From the NCBI RefSeq assembly GCF_034531395.1, contig NZ_JARVCO010000002.1, forward strand, positions 859,612 through 923,611: a stretch of 64,000 nt of DNA, given 5' to 3'. This stretch comes from Pontiella agarivorans. GTDB lineage: Bacteria > Verrucomicrobiota > Kiritimatiellia > Kiritimatiellales > Pontiellaceae. The notes beneath the pieces are model-generated. The model saw nothing but the letters and a program-made list of their open reading frames with translations, was not told the DNA's origin and did no database searches. Below, piece after piece: positions 45,289 to 54,941 of this stretch. Every line of letters begins with the position of its first letter. Within the stretch, counting starts at the first letter, position 1. The position numbers and the translations under genes are program-made.

Positions 45289-47142
45289 TTATTTTTCGCT
45301 GAACCGATTCACCTGCAGAACCGCACAGGCCGCTCGTCCCCCGTCATCGGGATATACCAGATCGATCTCATTCACGGATTTAACAAAATCCATCGGAATC
45401 TGGAATTCCGTAACCCCGAAGAAATTACCGCGCTTCCCCTGATCCCCGGCCCAGTTATCCGGAATTTCAAGAGAATGCCCGTTAAATCTGACAGACTCCG
45501 GCATTACGCTTTTTTCACGCTTGCGGCCGACCGAAACCCGGAGAACAGCCGAACCCCTACCGGTCGGCACCCCTTCGATGACATAGCGGACCGGCTGGCC
45601 CGCATGAATCGGTTTCAGGTATTCTGTTGCATAGTGCCGAGTCTCTTTCACTTCTTCCGACGGAGCAATCGGCTCTTTCAGAAAAATACGCAACATCACG
45701 GTTTCCCCAAGCGCGAGCGAAAGTTCATCGGGAATTCTATCCACAAATTTATTAGCCAATACCGGCCCTTCCCCATCGGTGCGCAACGTACGCATCACCA
45801 CGGTCCTCGGTTCCATTTCAGCCAGCCCGTCCAGCTTTACTATCTGCGCTTTCGTGTCGATATTCATCAGCACCACATTCAGTACGTTGCCATCGGCCAG
45901 CAACTGCACCCGGATATCCGGATTCGAACTGACGGCCCGGCGCCATTCGCCATTAAGGCCTTTCCAGAATTCATAATATTTCACCAGGTCGGTTTTCACA
46001 AAAAAACCGTCAGCCTGCCGGCGCCAGAGCAGAAACGGATTGGCATTGCCGGGTTCATAGTCGTCAACGAGATCATACGTCCACGTGGCTTTTCCCAGAA
46101 AATACGGCACCACTTTCAAGAGACGGTCCGGATGATCCATAAAGGTGATCAACTGCCCCATGGTCGAACGGATCATATGTGCGGAACGTGCTGAATCATA
46201 GGGCACCACATTCATGTTCCCGCGGGGAATTCCGCCGAACTCAGAAATCAGGATCGGCTTGGCCTTGCCGAATTTAATGAAGCTGTAGGAATCCACAATA
46301 TCCATCACCGCTTCCGAATTACTGCCAACACGGCTCGACGGCGTGCCCTTCACATTCACCCCGTCATAAATGTGATACGACCAGAAATCCATATTATGCC
46401 CGGCAATATCCATAAACCGTTTCTGCTGAGAGTTCCAATGGTTGAAATCCCCGCCTTCCACATCGACCCAGGCGGCGCAGTACCCTCCGACCATCAGATC
46501 CGGAACGGTTTGATGCAGATGCTCCGCCACCACATTGTGCTGCTCTGAAAGGTCATCGATATGGTGGCCATTTCGTTTGCGATGAATAAACGGCTCATTC
46601 AGCACTTCCAGATATTTCGGCATGCCTTCGCCGTCAGGCCACATCGCCTTCAGCGTTGTTTCAATAAATTCAGCGGTTGTCTGATACGAGCGCGGTCCCC
46701 ACGGCCGGAAATCATTCGTCGGCGTTCCGTGCATCCATTCCGGATGCATACAGAGCACGGTTTCCGCGGTATTCTCCGGCACCAACCGGAAATCCGACGT
46801 ATTCGCCCGAAGCTCCGCCGCAAACGCCACCACATCAGCTTCATTGAATGTATCCGGATTATCCGGATCCGCCTCTGCATTTTGGGCAAACCAGGGAATC
46901 AGACCGCCGTCGCGCCCGTATTCCACCTCCAGGTCCTCTTCCAGATAGCGGACATCCTCGTCCGCAAAATCAATCGACCCGAACGTTTCATGAATCGTGA
47001 TAAACTGTTTGCGGCTGAACTGCGTCACGCCACCGATATTGCGGATACAATCCGGATCAAGCGTGACCGTTACCGCAGCATCTTTTGCGAACGCCGAACC
47101 GGCGACCATCAAACCAATTAATACTGAATACAGGTTTTGCAT
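45289..47142 (-). CDS. GH86 beta-agarase/porphyranase
   Basis: A 617-residue exported protein (signal MQNLYSVLIGLMVAGSAFA). The clan-A barrel carries PKYLEVLNEPFIHRKRNGHH with acid/base Glu183 and PILISEFGGIPRGN with nucleophile Glu301, followed by a beta-rich C-terminal half. Sequence and length match GH86, which contains beta-agarases and beta-porphyranases; the subtype is open. Neighbouring sulfatases favour a sulfated agar such as porphyran (inference). Upstream of GH50 in one operon. Confidence 0.88.
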   Translation of the reverse strand: MQNLYSVLIGLMVAGSAFAKDAAVTVTLDPDCIRNIGGVTQFSRKQFITIHETFGSIDFADEDVRYLEEDLEVEYGRDGGLIPWFAQNAEADPDNPDTFNEADVVAFAAELRANTSDFRLVPENTAETVLCMHPEWMHGTPTNDFRPWGPRSYQTTAEFIETTLKAMWPDGEGMPKYLEVLNEPFIHRKRNGHHIDDLSEQHNVVAEHLHQTVPDLMVGGYCAAWVDVEGGDFNHWNSQQKRFMDIAGHNMDFWSYHIYDGVNVKGTPSSRVGSNSEAVMDIVDSYSFIKFGKAKPILISEFGGIPRGNMNVVPYDSARSAHMIRSTMGQLITFMDHPDRLLKVVPYFLGKATWTYDLVDDYEPGNANPFLLWRRQADGFFVKTDLVKYYEFWKGLNGEWRRAVSSNPDIRVQLLADGNVLNVVLMNIDTKAQIVKLDGLAEMEPRTVVMRTLRTDGEGPVLANKFVDRIPDELSLALGETVMLRIFLKEPIAPSEEVKETRHYATEYLKPIHAGQPVRYVIEGVPTGRGSAVLRVSVGRKREKSVMPESVRFNGHSLEIPDNWAGDQGKRGNFFGVTEFQIPMDFVKSVNEIDLVYPDDGGRAACAVLQVNRFSEK

Positions 47143-47209
47143 ATCTGTTCCCTTTCCAAAGAAGGAACAGAATGCATCGCCTTAAAAAATATTGATACTG
47201 TACTTATGT

Positions 47210-48748
47210 TCAATACGCCCGGCGTTCCGCCGGCACACTGCGGGATTCCGCTTTATACAGTTCCAACAGCGCCTTCATCTGCTGTACCCGCTCCGGATGT
47301 TCGGCATAAACATTTTTCCGCTGCCAAGGATCAACAGAGAGGTCATACAGCTCGCCCGGCTGGTTATGCGGAAGGTATCCGCGCTCTTTCTTATACCAAT
47401 CCGGCTCATTGTCCCGGTCATTGCCATCCGGCGCATCAATGAAAACCCAATTTCCCACACGGATCGCAAATTCACCTTTCAGGCTGTGATGCACGGTTCC
47501 TGCACGCAGCGGTTTCCTGCGTTCCAATCCCTGGAAAATCGGCAGCAGACTGACGCCGTCTTCCGCCGCATTCTCCGGCAGCCTGAAATCAGCGATCTCC
47601 GCAAACGTCGGCATAAAGTCGGTCAGACAGACGGTTTCATTTGAAACCCGCCCCGGCGCAATGACGGCCGGCCACTGCACCAGTGTGGGCACATGATGTC
47701 CGCCTTCCCAGAGGTCACGTTTGACTCCCCGGAACGCCGCACTTGAATTATGTCCCGTTTTTCTGAACTGCTCATACGCATGATTCTCGACCCCGTTATC
47801 AGAAGAAAAAACAACGATCGTATTTTCATAGAAACCTTTATCCTTCAGCGCCTGCATGATTTGTCCGACATGATGATCAATCTGCATGCAGAAATCGCCG
47901 TAAGCACCGATTCCGCTCTTCCCCTGCCACGCTTTTGCCGGAACCACCGGATTGTGCGGTCCGGTTATCGGGAAATAGACAAAAAAGGGCGTAGTCCCAT
48001 CCTGCTGCCGAATATAATTAAGCAGCCTGTCTGTCAGTTCCGGAATAACCTGTTCGGCTTCAAAATCCACGGTCGCCGGGCCCGGACGATGGAAGGCTTT
48101 GATGGCGGTGGGGGTTCCCGTAAAACGATCATTTTCTATGTAGACATAGGGCGGCATATCCAGCGATCCATTGATTCCGAAGAAATAATCAAACCCATTA
48201 CTCGTCGGTGACCGCTCGATTTTTCCGGACCAATCCACATTGGTTTTCATTTCGCCGTCATCAGTAAATCGCTTCCCGTTACGATACGTCATCGTGCCGC
48301 CGCCTTTTTGCCCCGCCTTCTTGCCATCCGTTGTCGGGAAGTTCATACCCAGATGCCATTTCCCGATGCATGCGGTATTGTATCCCCGCGCCTTCAGAAC
48401 CGACGCCATCGTTTCCCGCCCATCTTCAATCAGAGCCGGGCTGTAGCCGCCGAGCACCCCCCGTTTCATTTTAGAACGCCAGCAATACCGACCGGTCAGC
48501 ACCGAATACCGACTGGGCGTACAGACTCCGGATGACGTATGTGCATCCGTTAACATCAGCCCGTGATCCGCCATGGCATCCAGATTCGGCGTTTTAAACT
48601 TGGCCTCCGGATTCATGCACGACACATCGCCGTATCCCATATCATCCGCCAGAATAAAAATAATATTCGGCCGCGCTCCGGCTGCCGCCACATGACACAA
48701 GCCTGCGATCACAATACCGAGGCCATACTTTTTCAGATAGTTACTCAT
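47210..48748 (-). CDS. Formylglycine-dependent sulfatase 1 (exported)
   Basis: A 512-residue sulfatase with an N-terminal signal (GLGIVIAGLCHVAAAGA). PNIIFILADDMGYGDVSC gives the metal ligands, GVCTPSRYSVLTGRY is the intact C-x-P-x-R modification motif (Cys76), GKWHLGM and FVYFPITGPHNPV follow, with SSDNGVE. It hydrolyses sulfate esters, probably on algal galactan oligosaccharides. The first ATG compatible with a signal peptide is 48746-48748. It is 67 bp upstream of the GH86 gene. Confidence 0.9.
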   Translation of the reverse strand: MSNYLKKYGLGIVIAGLCHVAAAGARPNIIFILADDMGYGDVSCMNPEAKFKTPNLDAMADHGLMLTDAHTSSGVCTPSRYSVLTGRYCWRSKMKRGVLGGYSPALIEDGRETMASVLKARGYNTACIGKWHLGMNFPTTDGKKAGQKGGGTMTYRNGKRFTDDGEMKTNVDWSGKIERSPTSNGFDYFFGINGSLDMPPYVYIENDRFTGTPTAIKAFHRPGPATVDFEAEQVIPELTDRLLNYIRQQDGTTPFFVYFPITGPHNPVVPAKAWQGKSGIGAYGDFCMQIDHHVGQIMQALKDKGFYENTIVVFSSDNGVENHAYEQFRKTGHNSSAAFRGVKRDLWEGGHHVPTLVQWPAVIAPGRVSNETVCLTDFMPTFAEIADFRLPENAAEDGVSLLPIFQGLERRKPLRAGTVHHSLKGEFAIRVGNWVFIDAPDGNDRDNEPDWYKKERGYLPHNQPGELYDLSVDPWQRKNVYAEHPERVQQMKALLELYKAESRSVPAERRAY

Positions 48749-48854
48749 CACCCATTTCCCTGTGTTATCGTTGGATAAAAATTGTTTATGGTCTGAACTC
48801 ACGGAATGCCCCAAAACGCTTCAAGAAGTCCTCTCCAGGGATTCCGCGATTCTC

Positions 48855-50339
48855 TCACATCTTTTTCGGCATCGTGTTCGGCTTCGGTTTTTTGCGGTAA
48901 TGACGCTGTTCGGTCAGTTGTTCATCCGCATAGCGTTCCATCTCACGAAGCAACACCTTTCGCAGCTCTTCCACCTTGCCGGCATATTCCGGATGATTCG
49001 CAAGGTCATTCATTTCATACGGATCGTTTTTCAGATTAAACAGCCGGTACAAAGGAATATCGGCGTAATAGATCAACTTAAAATCCCCCGCAATAACCGA
49101 CCGCTGCACATCCTTATACGCAGTATAAATCGCTTCCCGCTCATGATATTCCTCTCCCTTCAGCAAAGGCAGAAAACTTTGGAATTCCACCTGTTCAGGT
49201 ATTGGAATATCTGCAATATCCAGCGTGGTCGGCACAATATCCTGAATATAGATCCGCTCATCAAAACGTTTTCCTTTCGGAATCCCCGGACCCGACACAA
49301 TCAATGGAGCACACAAACTGTGCTCATACATATTCTGTTTGGCCATCATTCCGTGATGTCCGCAGGCCAGCCCGTGATCCGCCGTAAAAATGATATAGGT
49401 ATTATCCCGCATGCCGGTTTTATCCAGCTCTTCGAGAATCACACCTATCTGATCATCCATATGCGTAATCAAGGCATAATATTCCTGACGGTTTACTTTG
49501 ATCGAATATTCCGTTCTCGGAAAAGGAGCCAATCGTTCACCTCGAATATCCCGGCTTTGAATCTCACGTGCATAGGGATATTCCGGAAGAAAGTTTTCCG
49601 GAACCCGGATCGATTCCAGCGGATAGCGGTCGATATATTCCTTCGGGGCCTGCTTGGGATCATGCGGGGCATTAAACGCGATATACGCAAAGAACGGTTT
49701 AGAGCGCTGCGGAGCTTTACGCAAATATGCCGTTGCCTCATCCCGCAGCACCTCGCTCCAGTGCTGACCGCCCTGCCAGAATCCGCCCTTGGATTTATCC
49801 CACGGATTCCAGTCCGAACAGCCCGGCTCCCAGTTGCGTTCATACCGTTCTTTGGTCTGATTCGGCATGCCGGGGCGCAGCGTTCCCGTTTCATCGAATA
49901 CGTCTTCCGCTTCATGCAGAATCGTGTGCCATTTTCCGGCAAAGTACGTATGATATCCCGCAGCGGACAACCACTGACTCCACGTGCTTCCCGTATCCAC
50001 TTCCGGCGGGGGATTCAGCCACGCTTTACTGCGTACTGCACGATCCAGTTTAAAGTTATGCCACATTGACCGGCCTGTATTAAACATAGCCCGGCTGGCC
50101 GCACACAGCGCACCGTCCCATCCGCCCATGTTATAGGCATGGTTAAACATAGCCCCTCCTTCAGCCAATCGGTCCAGATTGGGCGTCTGTACTTCCCCGT
50201 TCACACAGCCGAGCGCTTCATAACACTGGTCATCTGCGAGAATAAACAAAATATTCGGCTTGGTTGATCCCGTTGCCCAACCGGATAAACCGGCCACACT
50301 GAACACAACTCCCAGATAAATTTTTTCTTTCCAGCTCAT
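48855..50339 (-). CDS. Sulfatase 2 with C-x-A-x-R modification motif (exported)
   Basis: A 494-residue protein with signal peptide (YLGVVFSVAGLSGWATG). It has PNILFILADDQCYEALGC, and WDGALCAASRAMFNTGR with Cys79 in C-A-A-S-R: Ala replaces the usual Pro of C-x-P-x-R. Such a motif is known to be accepted by anaerobic maturases in some sulfatases. AGKWHTILH, FNAPHDPKQAPKEY, TADHGLACGHHG complete the active site. The substrate is unknown. It overlaps the upstream sulfatase gene by 4 bp (ATGA). Confidence 0.88.
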   Translation of the reverse strand: MSWKEKIYLGVVFSVAGLSGWATGSTKPNILFILADDQCYEALGCVNGEVQTPNLDRLAEGGAMFNHAYNMGGWDGALCAASRAMFNTGRSMWHNFKLDRAVRSKAWLNPPPEVDTGSTWSQWLSAAGYHTYFAGKWHTILHEAEDVFDETGTLRPGMPNQTKERYERNWEPGCSDWNPWDKSKGGFWQGGQHWSEVLRDEATAYLRKAPQRSKPFFAYIAFNAPHDPKQAPKEYIDRYPLESIRVPENFLPEYPYAREIQSRDIRGERLAPFPRTEYSIKVNRQEYYALITHMDDQIGVILEELDKTGMRDNTYIIFTADHGLACGHHGMMAKQNMYEHSLCAPLIVSGPGIPKGKRFDERIYIQDIVPTTLDIADIPIPEQVEFQSFLPLLKGEEYHEREAIYTAYKDVQRSVIAGDFKLIYYADIPLYRLFNLKNDPYEMNDLANHPEYAGKVEELRKVLLREMERYADEQLTEQRHYRKKPKPNTMPKKM

Positions 50340-51655
50340 AGAATCTTTTTCACTCCGTCAGTGACCTCATAATGCCAGCTTTTCAACTGCTTAAGCAGCT
50401 CCTCGACCTTTTCCGGATGCTCCGATGCAATGTTTAATTTTTCTGCGGGGTCGCTTTCCAAATCATACAATTCAGGATCTTCAAAACGTTTAGGTTTGGT
50501 GACCAGTTTATATCGGCCCTGACGCACCGCCATTCCCCGCCAGTTTGCCCAGAACATGGGACGCGATTCGAGCGAGGTTCCTTCCGTAATATGCGGCAGC
50601 AGATTGACTCCATCCCGTGTAACGCCCTCCGGCAATGGTGCATTTGCAAGATCAGCAATCGTTGGGAACAGATCAGCACCCATCACGATTTCATCCGAAA
50701 TACGGCCCGCTTCAATCGTGCCCGGCCAGTAGGCAATGCCCGGAACACGATGTCCCCCTTCCCACACATGACTTTTCTTACCACGCAGTCCGCCGGCCGA
50801 CCCCAGTCCCGCCGGTCCGTTGTCCGAACAGAAAAAGATAAGTGTTTTTTCGCTGAGCCCGCAATCTTCCAGAGTCTGGACAATGCGCCCGATGTCATCA
50901 TCCATCACTTCAATCATTTCTTTATACGTTTCCGGCGTTCCCTTTGGCGAACCCACGAGCCCTTTACCCGGCACATATTGAACAGGATCATTTCGCCCCT
51001 GATACGGGTAGTGCGGGGCCTCATGCGTTAAAAAAAGTAAAAAGGGCTGGTTTTGGTTCCGCTCAATAAATTCAATGCCGTGCTTCGTTATGAGATCGGT
51101 TGTGTACCCCTCTTCCGGACAGAGCTGATCCTGTTTCCACCAGTCCTCCTCACCCACCTGATCCAGGTGGGCATGAAAATCCACATTGCCAGCAACAAAC
51201 CCGATATATTCATCAAATCCCTGATGCACCGGATTATACTTCGGCTGATAGCCCAGATGCCACTTTCCAAACAGGGCGGTTCTGTAACCTGCAGACTTCA
51301 CCACTTCTGCAATCGTTGTTTCCTCCAGTGCCAAACCTGCATGGCGGTGTTTATGTGCCGTAATCACACTGGTCACGCCTGTACGATGTGGATAACGTCC
51401 CGTCATTAACGATGCGCGCGTGGGACTGCAGACCGCCCCGTTGGAATGAAAATCCGTAAACCGCAACCCGTTTGCCGCAAGCGCATCGATATGCGGTGTT
51501 TTGATCGTCTCACTGCCATAACAGCCAATATCCCCATAACCCAGATCATCCGCCACGATCACAACAATATTCGGTTGCTCGACGGCATGGCTTTGCATGC
51601 AAAGTGCACCCCACACCACAAGTCCGTAATACACGATCGATTTATTTATGGTCAT
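50336..51655 (-). CDS. Formylglycine-dependent sulfatase 3 (exported)
   Basis: A 439-residue sulfatase with a signal peptide (YYGLVVWGALCMQSHA). PNIVVIVADDLGYGDIGCYG, GAVCSPTRASLMTGRYPHRTG (Cys76 in C-S-P-T-R), LFGKWHLGYQ, LTHEAPHYPYQGR and CSDNGPAGLG are intact. Shorter than sulfatase 1. Its start is preceded by GAGGATAG and, about 105 bp upstream, by a CTATC operator shared with GH29 and the giant protein. First of three sulfatase genes in one transcription unit that likely continues into GH86 and GH50. Confidence 0.92.
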   Translation of the reverse strand: MTINKSIVYYGLVVWGALCMQSHAVEQPNIVVIVADDLGYGDIGCYGSETIKTPHIDALAANGLRFTDFHSNGAVCSPTRASLMTGRYPHRTGVTSVITAHKHRHAGLALEETTIAEVVKSAGYRTALFGKWHLGYQPKYNPVHQGFDEYIGFVAGNVDFHAHLDQVGEEDWWKQDQLCPEEGYTTDLITKHGIEFIERNQNQPFLLFLTHEAPHYPYQGRNDPVQYVPGKGLVGSPKGTPETYKEMIEVMDDDIGRIVQTLEDCGLSEKTLIFFCSDNGPAGLGSAGGLRGKKSHVWEGGHRVPGIAYWPGTIEAGRISDEIVMGADLFPTIADLANAPLPEGVTRDGVNLLPHITEGTSLESRPMFWANWRGMAVRQGRYKLVTKPKRFEDPELYDLESDPAEKLNIASEHPEKVEELLKQLKSWHYEVTDGVKKIL

Positions 51656-51759
51656 ATCTATCCTCTAACTCATTGTCATGCATATGATCACCGCAACACC
51701 CCAGCAGGAACGACGGCATCAATGGTGAACAAACTATCAACAATAATCCACAGGACAAC

Positions 51760-51773
51760 CTATCATATGATAG
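51760..51773 (-). promoter_or_regulatory. Shared operator, sulfatase-operon copy
   Basis: CTATCATATGATAG, a perfect 14-bp palindrome, is followed on the minus strand by GTTGTCC. It lies 105-118 bp upstream of the sulfatase 3 ATG. Same wording as the copies at 56572-56585 and 60868-60881. Confidence 0.65.
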
Positions 51774-51849
51774 CCGAAAGCAACGTGCGATGTGACATCG
51801 GTTTCAGAAGAGAAAAACAGCTTTCGGCGAATAACCGACCGGCATATGG

Positions 51850-54800
51850 TTATTCAACCACTGACTCTTTCTCTCTTAACCTAATCCGATAGAACCGGGT
51901 TTCATAGGCGGGAACATTGGTATCCACAAACGTGAAAAAATCCGTATTCATCACGGTTTCCACGGTGTTCCAACCATTGGAAGCCAGATCCTCCGACGCC
52001 TGAATATCATTTTCAAAATCGGCAGAAGTTAAGACATCAAAGGCATAAAATCCTTCGGCAGTCAGGCCCATGTTGGTAATCGCAACCGGCAGCGGCAGAT
52101 CCACCCGAATGTTCACGGCATAATTTATGTGCGATAGCGTAAAGGTCAGCTCGGTCCCGTTCCACACCTTGGAAAGCAGGGCCGAAGCGGGCTCAACAGT
52201 CAGCATTGGCTCAGATGCTGAATCACAGAGCAAAGTAAGTGTTGTGGGTTCATTCGTAACAGACGTGTTTGCATGAAGAATCAGGGAGTGCCCTAAATTG
52301 GCCCGGCGTCCCAGAATATGCTTAAAGGGCCGAATGGTTCCTGAAAGGCGGGTTATCGTCCCGCCCTCCATGTTAATAGAAAAATCCTGCGTAACATCCT
52401 GATTCTCCTTGCTGTTCATGATGGAAAATTTATCGCCCACCAAATTTACCCACGCATCGCCCGTGTAACGCAGCGGGTAATACGCATTGAACAATGCCGT
52501 CACCTCCACTGCATTCGTAAGTGAGGCCACATCAACCACCACAAGGTCAGTCGTGTTTGAAAGAGTCTGCACCGGATCCGGCAGAATCGGAATAAACGGA
52601 TACCGTCCGGTCTGCGGAATGATGTCCCACATCTCTCCGCCCATATGATCATCGGGAGCAGAATCTTCAACCCCGAACGTTCCTTTATACAGCGCATCAT
52701 ACTTCCGATACGTAACAGGGCTGGGTACCCCGTTCATGGGTTCATCATTCGGTCCGGGACGTACTGCAATTTTCAACTCGCCAAGAACCTCTTCCTTCGT
52801 CGGAATAAGCGCGCCCGAACTTAGCGCCCGAATGAACGGGATAATGATGTTATCCAAAACCGGCGTCTTTTGTCCTTTCCGATCCCACAGGGCCGTGAAG
52901 GGCTCCGAAGAATCCGGATCGTATTCATTCATCGTCGTATTTCCCTGCCCGCTGATAAAGTAAACAGAAGCCCCCTGCGCCGTCCCTAACATCAGCATAT
53001 TATTCCAGAAACTCGGCGGCATGTATTTGAAATCGCCTTCATCATATCCAAGCGGCGGATCAAACGGCTGATTGAATCCCACATCGCGCCAGAACCACGA
53101 TTCCGCCCAATAGCCCAGATGATCAAACAAACCGGCCAACCAGGCCCCCTGTGTGGCGCCGGACATCTGATAAGCATCCCACGTAATATTACTTTTAGGT
53201 GCAAAGACCAGCCACGCCTTATGTTCCCGCAGAAAATCAGGATCCATCCAGGTTTGGTCATGAGTCCCCCGTCCAAACCGTTCATCCTTCGCAAAATAAC
53301 GATCCCAACGCCAGGATGCCATCCAGTTGCCATCGGCCATCATGTAATATTTTCCATATTTGGCGCAGAGCTGAATAACCCGGTTCATATACCGGATGAT
53401 TTCTGCAGCATTCTCCTTCCATTGAACCTTGCTGTAGACCCAGAAACTTTCTCCGATAATTATCCCCTGAACATTCGGCACATGCTGAAACACCCATTCC
53501 AGTTCTGTCAGCGGTTCCCAGCTTTGGAACGGATTCGGACCGGCTGCCATGATCATGAAATTCATCCCCGATTCTTTTACGCGGCCATAGGCCTCCAGCC
53601 AGGTTTCATGATCGAACGCTTTCCCCCGATTAAATGAAATACAGGTATACGGTTTGATGTCCGCCGGTATATGTCCCCAGTAATCAGCCCAGTAATTTTC
53701 AGTCAGCTCCGCATCCGTTGCCCAAACCTCCAGAGAAAAAAGTGGATTCTCCGGCGAAATCGCCCGCTCGGGCAGGCGTTTACTGTGATCTTCATTCAGC
53801 ACGACACTCCGCACTGCGGACCATGGACCGTGCGCAACGTTATTGGTGTCAAAAGGGCGGACCCGCCAATAATATTCATCCGCCGGCAGCACTGTTTCCG
53901 GCAGATATCCCACCTGCTGATAGTCATTCCAGAAAGCCTTCCCATCTGCCTGCGGATCATCACCGGGAAGGGCAAAAACAAGCTCATCAATCAGTAGCGT
54001 TGAAAAGCCGGCATCGGAACTGACCTGCAGATGATAAGCATCCTCTCCTGACAACCGCCACCAACGGAATGATAAAGCAATATCGGTCACCTCCATGGCA
54101 TCAAGCGGTGAAATTAATTCGATCTGATCACTCTCCCAGGTTATTTCATTTAAAATAAAATTTTCCACCTCTGCTGAATTTTCGTCCCCTGATTCAACAT
54201 AAAATCCGCCGCCGGTAACGGCCGATAAATCAGGTGAAATGCTTACAAGCGATGCCGGATCGGCAATGGCGGTTTTTACGCGGGAGACTCCGTTCGAAGA
54301 CGTATTCATATAGGCTTCAGCCGAAGCATCCACCCGCAACCAGCTTAGGTCTGCAACGTTAATCGAATGTATTCCCGAAGAAACCGACGTTGTGGTCGCT
54401 GAAAGAAACCACTGGCCGGCATCATCCCGAACCAGCCAGCGTAAGGATTGCCCGGACGCGGCGCGCTGCACATTCACACGAATACGCGATAAGCTGATCG
54501 CTGCATCCGGAACCGTTCCCCCTGACGCATCAAAAAGCGTATACGCATAAGTTCCCCGATAATTGGCTGAACTCGTTGCGTCGTCCCCGCCACTGCCGAC
54601 GGCATAAAGTTCCATTCGGTGATTATTACCCGAAATTAAAATACTGCCCTGCCACGCACTGACCGATGCATGCGTATAGCCCCCCCAAATAAACCCCGAT
54701 CCCTCGGATGGCGCGGCCATGCGTGAAGCCGTTTCAATTTGATCATCGCAAACCGTAACCTTGGTCGATTCCGGTGTAACGAAGGCTTCATTCAATGAGA

Positions 54801-54855
54801 CCGCATCAGCGACAAAAACCCATGCACTCGCAAAAACTATAATCCATTTTCCCAT
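51850..54855 (-). CDS. GH98-family multidomain glycoside hydrolase (exported)
   Basis: A 1001-residue protein with a signal peptide (MGKWIIVFASAWVFVADA). Residues about 25-245 form a beta-sandwich. About 250-355 are an FN3-like unit (ALSFRWWRLSGEDAYHLQVSS, YYWRVRPFDTNN). About 370-700 match the GH98 catalytic barrel: ELTENYWADYWGHIPADIKPYTCISF, NVQGIIIGESFWVYSKVQW, LDNIIIPFIRALSSGALIPTKEEVL and TGRYPFIPILPD. GH98 contains endo-beta-galactosidases and xylanases; in this locus a galactan target is likely (inference). The C-terminus ends in a sandwich with FYRIRLRE. One dispersed palindrome copy lies at 51968-51982. It is 86 bp downstream of the fucosidase gene. Confidence 0.75.
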   Translation of the reverse strand: MGKWIIVFASAWVFVADAVSLNEAFVTPESTKVTVCDDQIETASRMAAPSEGSGFIWGGYTHASVSAWQGSILISGNNHRMELYAVGSGGDDATSSANYRGTYAYTLFDASGGTVPDAAISLSRIRVNVQRAASGQSLRWLVRDDAGQWFLSATTTSVSSGIHSINVADLSWLRVDASAEAYMNTSSNGVSRVKTAIADPASLVSISPDLSAVTGGGFYVESGDENSAEVENFILNEITWESDQIELISPLDAMEVTDIALSFRWWRLSGEDAYHLQVSSDAGFSTLLIDELVFALPGDDPQADGKAFWNDYQQVGYLPETVLPADEYYWRVRPFDTNNVAHGPWSAVRSVVLNEDHSKRLPERAISPENPLFSLEVWATDAELTENYWADYWGHIPADIKPYTCISFNRGKAFDHETWLEAYGRVKESGMNFMIMAAGPNPFQSWEPLTELEWVFQHVPNVQGIIIGESFWVYSKVQWKENAAEIIRYMNRVIQLCAKYGKYYMMADGNWMASWRWDRYFAKDERFGRGTHDQTWMDPDFLREHKAWLVFAPKSNITWDAYQMSGATQGAWLAGLFDHLGYWAESWFWRDVGFNQPFDPPLGYDEGDFKYMPPSFWNNMLMLGTAQGASVYFISGQGNTTMNEYDPDSSEPFTALWDRKGQKTPVLDNIIIPFIRALSSGALIPTKEEVLGELKIAVRPGPNDEPMNGVPSPVTYRKYDALYKGTFGVEDSAPDDHMGGEMWDIIPQTGRYPFIPILPDPVQTLSNTTDLVVVDVASLTNAVEVTALFNAYYPLRYTGDAWVNLVGDKFSIMNSKENQDVTQDFSINMEGGTITRLSGTIRPFKHILGRRANLGHSLILHANTSVTNEPTTLTLLCDSASEPMLTVEPASALLSKVWNGTELTFTLSHINYAVNIRVDLPLPVAITNMGLTAEGFYAFDVLTSADFENDIQASEDLASNGWNTVETVMNTDFFTFVDTNVPAYETRFYRIRLREKESVVE

Positions 54856-54941
54856 TGCATCCTCTTTTTAACGGCTGGATTTACGGTATCAACGGTTCCG
54901 CCTTACGAGCAGTGTGCTCCATAGGCGGAACACGGATTCTT

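Noticed and set aside
51830..51854. AATAACC/GGTTATT inverted repeat at the end of the GH98 gene as terminator
   Set aside because: Seven-base stem without a T tract on the coding strand; too weak to call.
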